This document shows, piece after piece, positions 55,063-62,228 of a stretch of DNA of 64,000 bases; the stretch's first letter is position 1, and each line of letters begins with the position of its first letter. Where the stretch lies: NCBI RefSeq assembly GCF_018861315.1, contig NZ_JAHLDL010000008.1, positions 62,001 to 126,000 of the forward strand, given 5' to 3'. The notes beneath the pieces are model-generated. The model searched no databases. It was not told the origin of the DNA and saw only the letters and a program-made list of their open reading frames with translations. Made by a program: the position numbers and the translations under genes. The DNA is from Clostridium bowmanii. Its GTDB lineage: Bacteria; Bacillota; Clostridia; Clostridiales; Clostridiaceae.

Positions 55063-55416
55063 TTAACAAGTACCAATGTTTTTTAACATCTCATCAAAAT
55101 CACTAATATACTCATCTATATAGTCGCCCAATATATCTATCATATGAATAGGTGATACTGTATTTTCATATAACGTTTTTATAAGAGCTTTAACTTTATG
55201 TCTTTGGGGACTTATGCTTTCTACACAATCTCTTTCTATAAATACTACTGTATCATTAATGACGTCTTGTCTTTCTATTTCAATGCCATAAGCCTGTATT
55301 TCAGTAGGTTCATTATCCATTAAAACAGAAATCTGACTTTTTAATAATCTGTAATAATAATTATGCTTTACATCTTCCTCTGTTACTTTCTTAGATAAAT
55401 TTTCTAAAACTACCAT
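55063..55416 (-). CDS. Small protein of unknown function (possibly DUF6514)
   Basis: A 117-residue soluble protein. It has a pattern I associate with a clostridial family of unknown function (DUF6514): YYYRLLKSQISVL, YGIEIERQDVIND, then IERDCVESISPQRHKVKAL and SPIHMIDILGDYIDEYISDF. No membrane segment, signal or metal motif is seen; charged residues dominate. The start at 55416 lacks a strong site (GGGGGGATTTAAT is 6-12 nt upstream, moderate). It stands alone, with a strong terminator after it and 370 bp without a gene before it. Confidence 0.6.
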   Translation of the reverse strand: MVVLENLSKKVTEEDVKHNYYYRLLKSQISVLMDNEPTEIQAYGIEIERQDVINDTVVFIERDCVESISPQRHKVKALIKTLYENTVSPIHMIDILGDYIDEYISDFDEMLKNIGTC

Positions 55417-55784
55417 ATTAAATCCCCCCGTGTTATATTATTAAAACTATAGTAACATGGTTTTTCAAAAAATTCTGTCATTTTATGAAACAGGCTAAAA
55501 TGTATTATCTCTTAAAACTGACAACTTCAACCCTTCACACCCATAATGCTATTGTTAACAAACTATTAACAACCATTGCAAGGTATCCAAAGTAGCTTAT
55601 CTTGTCGAAATTGCAACAAATATATCTAAAGTTTTTTCATAAAAAAATAAAATATATTTTTCAAAAGCCTAACTTTCCTAGGTTACTCTCCCTATATTAT
55701 GAAAAAAAATATTTTTTTGTAAATATTAGGCATAATAATTATTTATTTTACTAGATATTTTTGCAGTTTTTTAATCCAATAATG
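55417..55784. other. Non-coding gap, nothing identified
   Basis: AT-rich, with many stop codons. An inverted segment AGCCTAACTTTCCTAGG-like is the only more complex part. I see no gene, known RNA or repeat of the families found elsewhere. Confidence 0.4.
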
Positions 55785-56414
55785 CTATTTGTAAATATTT
55801 TCCTTTATTTCATTCATCATCTTATTCCTATCAACACCAATGTATTTACATAAATCTTCTAAAATTAACAGTACTGCCAAAATTATAGTGCAATCTTCTT
55901 TGTTGTAATCCTCTAGTTCATATTGTTTTTTATAGATAATGGCATTTTGTATATTACAACTAATAGTTTTATATAATTCCATTAATGTACTATATAAAAT
56001 GGAGTATGAAATCAATATAAAATCTCCCTTGGCTTTTTCACTTCCATTTACAACTTCCCTAATAATTTTATTTAAAGATGTATTCTTATAATACTCTAAC
56101 ATTTTAAGTTCATAACTCTGCTCGATAAACCTACCTACTATCTCTGCATCTATAAGGGTTATTTCACCATCTGTATTAAAAAACAAGCCCACATCTAAAA
56201 TCTTATTTTTAGAGTCACCAATCTCTGTAAGCTTTTTCTTCATTTTGTAATTAAAAAAGCTAGTAAATTCACCTTTTGTAATAAAGTACTGAAGCTCTTT
56301 TGTAGACACCACATACACTAGCTCAGAAAAGGTCTTGTACCTTTTATTCAAGTAACTTTTATTGTTGTAATCCATTCCACTATAATCCTTGTCACTGTAA
56401 TGCTCATCACTCAT
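55785..56414 (-). CDS. Protein of unknown function next to the MoxR/DUF58 module
   Basis: A 209-residue soluble protein I do not recognise. The first 25 residues are rich in Tyr, Asp, Ser and Asn (HYSDKDYSGMDYNNKSYLNK), followed by a mostly helical body with a segment QNAIIYKKQYELEDY and a C-terminal helix around LLILEDLCKYIGVD. No signal peptide or membrane helix. The start at 56414 is chosen because GAGGTGAGA lies 6 nt before it. It ends the moxR, DUF58, DUF4129 gene row (99 bp after the DUF4129 gene), so it may work with that module, but this is only positional. Confidence 0.6.
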   Translation of the reverse strand: MSDEHYSDKDYSGMDYNNKSYLNKRYKTFSELVYVVSTKELQYFITKGEFTSFFNYKMKKKLTEIGDSKNKILDVGLFFNTDGEITLIDAEIVGRFIEQSYELKMLEYYKNTSLNKIIREVVNGSEKAKGDFILISYSILYSTLMELYKTISCNIQNAIIYKKQYELEDYNKEDCTIILAVLLILEDLCKYIGVDRNKMMNEIKENIYK

Positions 56415-56512
56415 AGCCAATCTCACCTCACTATAACAAATTAGTTGCGAATTATACATTTGCTCTACTTAGTTTGGCTAAATTGACACAATATATACTT
56501 TGGAAATTACAT

Positions 56513-57754
56513 TTAAAATTGTTTTTTAATATTACTATGTCCCCTTTTAACACTGTCAACATTTTCCTGAGTCATAGGGTGCAATGAAAACTTTGCTTCG
56601 TTGTATAACTCCGTCATCTCATCTAAATTGTAAGCATTATCCACATTAATTTTTGTTACATTTTTTAGTTGTGTAGCAGTCATGTAAGTTTTATAAATAT
56701 TTGCTTTCTCAGTTATTTTCTCAAAAGCACTATACATGTAAAGGATCTTATCTCTATTACTTCCGCCACCTTTAAACATATTTCCAAACAAATTTTTTAC
56801 CCAATGTCTTTTGTTTTTTTTATTAATCATCCTTTCCTTTTCTTCCACAAACCCATTATATACTTTTGTATTTTTTGTAATTCTCGATAAAAATTTATAG
56901 ATTAAATACAAAATAATAAATATAATTAAAATTTTTAAAAATATAAGTAGCTCTGGTGATAAATTGTGCACTTTATATTTGATAATATTAGGCTGATTGT
57001 TCAAACTTTTTTCCACAGGGTCAATCTTTATCATTTGATTTTCACTTTTAATAATAATTTCCTTTATTTTCTGAATAATAAAGCTTATTGGTCTACCAAA
57101 AATCATAATTAAAAAATCTACTATTAAAACCAAAATAAAACTTGACAGCTTTATAAGCATATCGAATAAGAAAGCAATAATTTTGTTAGCATAATCTAAA
57201 GATAGTGCGATTACTGAAATTCCAATAATAACATTTGTAACAGATGAGGTGTTGCTTTTAACGGCATATATATATCTTCTCGTCTCTCTCATAAGTACAA
57301 TAATCATTATTATGTAGAGAATGTGAAACCTATACATTGCATTAACAAAATCAGCTCCTAACGTAAATGAAATAGCCCAAATTATTATTAATGCTATCAT
57401 AGACTTGGTTATATCTTCTTTATATTGTGAATTATCTATAGGCGCATCATCCAATGTATATGTTATTAAACTCATAAATAACAAAAATATTATATTTATA
57501 AAAATAGTTTGGCCTTTAAAAAATATGAAACAAGCTAATATATTAACTCCCAAAAGTGCTAATATAAAAAGACTCTTTTTCAATTTCAAATTGTTAAGAT
57601 ACTGTGTAAAAAAAACAATACATAAAGTTATTAAAAACAGTTTATAGTTTACTCCGCTTTTAAATAACCATTTACTTAAAGTTGACCAAATTATAAAAGA
57701 AATAGTAACAAGGCTTATACTATAAAGGCTCTTGATTTTTCTATACCAACTCAT
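56513..57754 (-). CDS. Multi-pass membrane protein with C-terminal DUF4129-like domain
   Basis: A 413-residue protein with about seven hydrophobic segments over residues 10-300, then a cytoplasmic C-terminal region of about 110 residues beginning RITKNTKVYNGF and containing YMYSAFEKITEKANIYK and YNEAKFSLHPMTQENVDSVK, the pattern of DUF4129. Relatives in MoxR/DUF58 gene rows often carry a transglutaminase domain between membrane and C-terminal parts; here I see none. It overlaps the DUF58 gene by 4 nt, so it is cotranscribed. The start at 57754 follows AAGGGGGAG. Function unknown; such modules are thought to assemble or modify envelope proteins. Confidence 0.65.
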   Translation of the reverse strand: MSWYRKIKSLYSISLVTISFIIWSTLSKWLFKSGVNYKLFLITLCIVFFTQYLNNLKLKKSLFILALLGVNILACFIFFKGQTIFINIIFLLFMSLITYTLDDAPIDNSQYKEDITKSMIALIIIWAISFTLGADFVNAMYRFHILYIIMIIVLMRETRRYIYAVKSNTSSVTNVIIGISVIALSLDYANKIIAFLFDMLIKLSSFILVLIVDFLIMIFGRPISFIIQKIKEIIIKSENQMIKIDPVEKSLNNQPNIIKYKVHNLSPELLIFLKILIIFIILYLIYKFLSRITKNTKVYNGFVEEKERMINKKNKRHWVKNLFGNMFKGGGSNRDKILYMYSAFEKITEKANIYKTYMTATQLKNVTKINVDNAYNLDEMTELYNEAKFSLHPMTQENVDSVKRGHSNIKKQF

Positions 57755-58881
57755 ACCCTAAGCTCCCCCTTATAATGGTTCTTTTCAATACCTGAAATAT
57801 AGGGAACAGTATCTTTTAAGGACACATCTATAACTTTAATTAAAATGCCCCGTCGTTTCAGTTTAGATAAAATACCAACACCATCTTCATCCAAATAGGG
57901 TGTAATAATTACATACGTAGAATTTTGATTAAAATCCTTTACTTTACTTCTTAAATAATCGCTAAATTTAATAGTAATACTATAGCTCATCCTGGCACTG
58001 AGTTCCATTATTTTTTTAAGAGCATTAATGTCTGGATAAACCTCACTGGTGATTTTGGTTTGCATTCCTATCAATTGGCAATTAGTCCACATTCCTGTGG
58101 GCACCCCTTCTTTGATTGCAATAGATGCCAGTGATGCCGCTACAGTAATCCCATTTTCTATAAGCACCGGCTGAATACTACCCCAATAAGGTTCACCACA
58201 TTGACCATTTACAATGATTGTTAGTTCTCTGTCTGAAGTAAAATCATATTCCTTAACCATAAGCCTATCCATTTTCAAACTGGATTTCCAATGAATATCC
58301 TTCATTCTATCCTCTACGTTATATTCTCTTATGCCTTTAATATATAATGGGTCTTTGTGAATCCATCTCTTAACGTAATTATCCCCTTGAAAGTTAGTAT
58401 TAGTAAATTCAACATTATTCATATTAATAAGCTTCGGATAAACCAAAAACTCTAAGAAATCCTCAACCGCTACTGTTTCTGTAGAGTATCCAAATAAATC
58501 TCCTACCGTAACATTAATGTCTCTTAAAATATATGTTCCCCGAACATTACACTTTAATTTATAGATTCTTCTTTTTCGCTCAAACCAGCTTATGGTGTAT
58601 TTACTTAAATGCCATAAATCGACTCCTTCTTTAAAATTATTGTTGTCTGATACAAACTCTACAGCCGCTGGTACTTTTTCACTTAACATTAAAAATGATA
58701 TAGGTAATCTTTTATTATTTTCAATAGTTGTAGTTAGAGTGAATTCTTCACCAGGCAAAATCCTATCTTTATCAATACTTCTACTTATTTTCAGCTTATC
58801 AAAGCCTTTTTTTCGTGTAAACTCACCTATAAAAAAAATAATAGTTAGTATGGCCAGAATCAGTGCAAATTGTATATACAT
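57751..58881 (-). CDS. DUF58 domain protein (MoxR-associated)
   Basis: A 376-residue protein with one or two N-terminal membrane helices (about 5-20) and a DUF58 domain, whose core motif GIREYNVEDRMKDIHWKSSLK appears near residue 185-205, followed by LMVKEYDFTSDRELTIIVN with a von Willebrand-A-like fold. The N-terminal beta-rich part (25-150) contains LPISFLMLSEKVP and GTYILRDINVTVGDLFGYS typical of the family. DUF58 proteins are partners of MoxR ATPases. The overlap with the downstream gene (ATGA) and 77 bp from moxR support one operon. The start at 58881 follows AGGGGG. Confidence 0.85.
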   Translation of the reverse strand: MYIQFALILAILTIIFFIGEFTRKKGFDKLKISRSIDKDRILPGEEFTLTTTIENNKRLPISFLMLSEKVPAAVEFVSDNNNFKEGVDLWHLSKYTISWFERKRRIYKLKCNVRGTYILRDINVTVGDLFGYSTETVAVEDFLEFLVYPKLINMNNVEFTNTNFQGDNYVKRWIHKDPLYIKGIREYNVEDRMKDIHWKSSLKMDRLMVKEYDFTSDRELTIIVNGQCGEPYWGSIQPVLIENGITVAASLASIAIKEGVPTGMWTNCQLIGMQTKITSEVYPDINALKKIMELSARMSYSITIKFSDYLRSKVKDFNQNSTYVIITPYLDEDGVGILSKLKRRGILIKVIDVSLKDTVPYISGIEKNHYKGELRV

Positions 58882-58958
58882 AATTCACCCCCTATAACTT
58901 TTCCAGTGGAGCTTAAATTGTTGTTCTTTCATTGGCTCTAAAACTTCTTCATCCAACA

Positions 58959-59906
58959 CTACAGCTTTTCCAGTGGTGCTTCGATAGTACTTATTATTTC
59001 CTCTATGATTGATTTACTCTTATTTCCCTGGCTTAAATCGTTCTTGAGCATTAACCTATGGCTTAATATAGGGATTGCCAGTTCTTTAACATCCTCTGGA
59101 ACTACATAATCTCTACCCCTTATAGCAGCTAGTGCTTGACTTCCCTTCATCATATTTAATGTAGCTCTCGGACTACACCCAAGTTCCACTTCTCTATGAT
59201 TTCTTGTAGCCTTAACTATTGATATTATGTAGTCCTTTATTTCCTCACTAACATGCACCATAGTATAATTATTTTGAACATACTCTATCTCTTCCATAGT
59301 AACCACTGCCTGAAGGTCACTCAGTGGATCCACCCTCATAAATCTATTCATCATAGTCTTCTCCTCTAAAGTATCAGGATACCCTAGTGAAAGCTTCATA
59401 AAGAATCTATCTAATTGTGCTTCTGGCAGCGGAAAGGTTCCAAACTGTTCCACTGGATTTTGAGTAGCAATTACAAAGAAAGGTCTCTCTAGTTTTATAG
59501 TATTACCCTCTACAGTAATTTGCCCTTCTTCCATACACTCCAAAAGTGCTGACTGAGTTCTAGGTGTAGCCCTATTAATTTCATCCGCTAAAACTATTTG
59601 GCTTAAAAGCGGTCCAGATCTAAACTCAAATACTTGGTTTTTTTGGTTATAATAATATATTCCAGTTAAATCTGAAGGCAATAAATCAGGTGTAAACTGT
59701 ATCCTCTTAAAATTGCAATTCATAGACCTTGAAAGACTCTTAGCAAGCTTAGTTTTTCCAAGCCCAGGAACATCCTCTATAAGTACATGCCCCGAACATA
59801 TAAACGAAACTATAATTTTATCTACACTATCTCCTTTGCCTACAATAACTCTACCCACATTATCCAAAATCTTCGCTCTAAATTCCTCAAATTTCACTGT
59901 ATCCAT
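58959..59906 (-). CDS. MoxR-family AAA+ ATPase
   Basis: A 315-residue ATPase. Walker A DVPGLGKTKLA (near 42), sensor and Walker B IVLADEINRATPRTQSALLECMEE, ATQNPVEQFGTFPLPEAQLDRF and LGCSPRATLNMMKGSQALA are the standard MoxR motifs in standard order. MoxR ATPases act as chaperones that load metals or assemble envelope complexes together with DUF58 proteins. The start at 59906 follows GGGGGT by 7 nt and gives MDTVKFEEFR; the longer frame to 59996 lacks a site. First gene of the moxR-DUF58-DUF4129 row; 59907-60149 upstream holds nothing recognisable. Confidence 0.92.
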   Translation of the reverse strand: MDTVKFEEFRAKILDNVGRVIVGKGDSVDKIIVSFICSGHVLIEDVPGLGKTKLAKSLSRSMNCNFKRIQFTPDLLPSDLTGIYYYNQKNQVFEFRSGPLLSQIVLADEINRATPRTQSALLECMEEGQITVEGNTIKLERPFFVIATQNPVEQFGTFPLPEAQLDRFFMKLSLGYPDTLEEKTMMNRFMRVDPLSDLQAVVTMEEIEYVQNNYTMVHVSEEIKDYIISIVKATRNHREVELGCSPRATLNMMKGSQALAAIRGRDYVVPEDVKELAIPILSHRLMLKNDLSQGNKSKSIIEEIISTIEAPLEKL

Positions 59907-60149
59907 TTTTAAACCCCCATTAACTCGTATATTTACATTCAGATCTCTTAAATTCATTAATGTAAATATAGCATATAAAGACATTTTTTTAAACATCTCT
60001 CCTCAAGAAATATTGCAATAAAATTTCAACTTGAAATTCTTCTTCGCAAATATAAAATCCTCGTAACCCTACCAACCCACCTAAACCTAAATTTCCCCTT
60101 ATACCCCCCACGTAGATTGCCCAAAAACACTTATACTACCTACATCATA

Positions 60150-60438
60150 GGTGTGGAATTTCTCCGGAGTGACTTGAAATACGAGATGATGAAGCTATTG
60201 AAATTTGATTTAGAAATTCTTGTTTTGCTAATGTAAAATTCTCGTAAGCCTGCCAGGACGCATAACAATTAATAATTGTTATGTGCCCCAGAGCCCCACC
60301 CAGAGGTGCTAATGAACCCGAGCCAGGAAGGCGAGTGTGAATGCTAGAGAATTTTACATTTGCAAAACATTAGAATTTCTTAATCAAATTTCCAGCTTCG
60401 AATTCGTATTTCAAGGCCCGCAGGAGAAATTTCACACC
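60150..60438. repeat. Large palindromic repeat A2, with repeat C nested inside
   Basis: Begins GGTGTGGAATTTCTCC and ends with its near-complement GGAGAAATTTCACACC. Long stretches match A1, including TTAGAAATTCTTGTTTTGC and GTAAAATTCTCGTAAGCCTG. In the centre, where A1 has GGCAGGCTAGC, A2 carries about 45 bp of repeat C (CATAACAATTAATAATTGTT and GTGCCCCAGAG), in inverted orientation relative to pfkA. This shows repeat C inserted into an existing repeat A. Confidence 0.85.
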
Positions 60439-60455
60439 CTTTTTTTAATCTAAGA

Positions 60456-60488
60456 AAAAAATCTCTCACCTTTCGGTAAGAGATTTTT
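60456..60488 (-). terminator. Terminator after the small multidrug export gene
   Basis: AAAAATCTCTTACC and GGTGAGAGATTTTT pair over about 14 bp with one G-U pair on the minus strand, and a TTCTTAG tail follows. It ends 3 bp before the stop codon region at 60491. Confidence 0.8.
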
Positions 60489-60490
60489 AG

Positions 60491-60949
60491 TTAAAGCAAA
60501 TTTAAAAACGCTGGAAAAGCTATAGATAAAGCTGTAACAATAAGTCCACATAAAAAAGATCCTACAACTGCACACATAACAGATCTTTTAAAATCCAACT
60601 TTAAAAAAGCAGCTATTGCAGTTCCTGTCCACACTCCTGTAGTTGGAAGAGGTATAGCAATAAATGTTATAAGCGCTATTTCTTCAAACTTTTCAAACTT
60701 AGCTTTATTCTTGCTTATCTTTCTATTAATCAGATTATAAAAGCCACTAAAAAATTTATATTTTCCTAGAAAGTCAAATATTTTATTAAAAAATATCAAC
60801 ACAAAAGGAACTGGAAGCAAACTTCCAAAAAAAGATAATAGGAATACCGTTATTGGATTAATATTGAATACATTTATTCCAAGAGGTATAGCCACTTTCA
60901 TCTCACTAAGAGGCACTGCCGACAGTAAAAACACTTGTAACCATTCCAT
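60491..60949 (-). CDS. Small multi-drug export protein family (PF06695)
   Basis: A 152-residue membrane protein with about four hydrophobic segments (3-20, 30-58, 88-115, 122-150). The conserved N-terminal SAVPLSEMKVAIPLGI and the IPLPTTGVWTGT in the third segment are the hallmarks of the small multidrug export family, whose true substrates are mostly untested. The start at 60949 follows GGAGAA by 6 nt; the longer frame to 60994 lacks a site. It stands alone between DegV and repeat A2. Confidence 0.83.
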   Translation of the reverse strand: MEWLQVFLLSAVPLSEMKVAIPLGINVFNINPITVFLLSFFGSLLPVPFVLIFFNKIFDFLGKYKFFSGFYNLINRKISKNKAKFEKFEEIALITFIAIPLPTTGVWTGTAIAAFLKLDFKRSVMCAVVGSFLCGLIVTALSIAFPAFLNLL

Positions 60950-61000
60950 AAAAGATTCTCCTTGCTTAATAATTTTTTCTAGATGTATCTTCAAAAAAAT

Positions 61001-61020
61001 GACTAGTCAATACACTAGTC
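61001..61020 (-). terminator. Terminator after the degV gene
   Basis: GACTAG and CTAGTC pair around a short loop (10 bp with the flanking bases); the minus strand continues ATTTTTTTG. Confidence 0.65.
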
Positions 61021-61119
61021 TATTTTACTCTATTGCTTACAATATCATTATAAGTATTATGATACATCACTTTCAAGTTATATTACTAATAAAATAATAT
61101 TTAACTATATATTCATAAA

Positions 61120-62010
61120 TTAAATATCAATTACATGATGTTGCCTGGACTCACCAATGAAAAACACTGCCAGTGCTCCTGGTCCACTAAATCTTCCCAC
61201 TACTGGTCCGATAAAATGAATAAGCACTTCTTTAACCTTTACTTTTGCTAGTATTTCTTCTTTAAGTCTTACAGCTTCTTCATAACAATCCGCATGACAA
61301 ATAGCTATGGTTTGAGTTTCGGCATGCTCTATTTTTTCCTTCACTATTTCTGCAAGCTTACTTATAGATTTTTTACGTCCTCTAACCTTTAGTACAGGTA
61401 TTACCTTCCCCAGCTGGTTAAGAGTAAGTATAGGCTTTAGATGCAGTACTAACCCCAAGGTAGCTGCTACATTAGATATTCTTCCGCCTCTTTTTAAAAA
61501 GTTTAAATCCTCCACAATAATATACGTATTTAGATTTTGTATATTTTTTTCTATTTCGGAAACAATCTGCTCAGAGTTAAAGCCTTCTTTCTTCATTTCC
61601 ACAGCTTTTCTCACCATGAGTCCTTGTCCTAAGGATGCTGTCAACACATCGATAATATTTATGATAACATTAGGAAATTCTTCTAATATAGTAGTCTTTC
61701 CAATATTAGCACTATTATAAGTACCACTAAGGCCTGAAGAAACTCCTACATAAATTATATCCTTGCCACATTCTGCAGCTAATTTGAACATTTTATAGAA
61801 GCTTTCTGAATTTGCTTGAGAAGTATTAGGCAATGCTCCATCCCTAAGATCATCAAAAAACTGTTTTTGGCTTAAACTCTGCCCGAAATCATCTAAGTAC
61901 TCTTTATCATTATAACTAAATGGTAACATGGCAAAAGGTATATTATTACCATAAATATATTCCTTTGGCAAATCACAGCAAGAGTCTGTCATAATAACAA
62001 AATCTCTCAT
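61120..62010 (-). CDS. DegV-family fatty-acid-binding protein
   Basis: A 296-residue two-domain protein that binds a fatty acid in a cleft and hands it to fatty acid kinase. MTDSCCDLPKEY at the start, SQANSESFYKMF, YVGVSSGLSGTYNSA and HFIGPVVGRFSGPGALAVFF at the end are typical, and the two serines of the binding site (near 60 and 93) are present. The start at 62010 follows GGAGGA by 6 nt; the longer frame to 62031 includes the ribosome site. Divergent from the flavodiiron gene. No fatty acid kinase gene is in this window. Confidence 0.92.
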   Translation of the reverse strand: MRDFVIMTDSCCDLPKEYIYGNNIPFAMLPFSYNDKEYLDDFGQSLSQKQFFDDLRDGALPNTSQANSESFYKMFKLAAECGKDIIYVGVSSGLSGTYNSANIGKTTILEEFPNVIINIIDVLTASLGQGLMVRKAVEMKKEGFNSEQIVSEIEKNIQNLNTYIIVEDLNFLKRGGRISNVAATLGLVLHLKPILTLNQLGKVIPVLKVRGRKKSISKLAEIVKEKIEHAETQTIAICHADCYEEAVRLKEEILAKVKVKEVLIHFIGPVVGRFSGPGALAVFFIGESRQHHVIDI

Positions 62011-62150
62011 TTGTATTCCTCCTAATTTCATCGTTAAGTAAATATTTTATTAAACAATTCATTAAAAACTATAGCATAAAAAAAGTTGTCTGTAAACGAA
62101 TTTACACTGGTATATCAATGAATAATAGCAATTTGTTTAAAGATTTGTTA

Positions 62151-62179
62151 TTGCTTTCTAACCCTGCCTATACTATAAT
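62151..62179 (+). promoter_or_regulatory. Sigma-A promoter of the flavodiiron gene
   Basis: TTGCTT (62151-62156), 17-nt spacer and TATAAT (62174-62179), starting about 43 bp before the gene. Confidence 0.75.
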
Positions 62180-62182
62180 GTT

Positions 62183-62200
62183 AAACAATAACAATTGTTT
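62183..62200. promoter_or_regulatory. Candidate operator AAACAAT-N4-ATTGTTT
   Basis: A perfect 7-bp inverted repeat placed at the predicted transcription start, 28 bp before the start codon. A repressor there would block transcription. The binding protein is not known; a redox regulator is plausible given the gene. Confidence 0.5.
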
Positions 62201-62228
62201 TTGAATAGTAATTAAAGGAGTGTTGATT

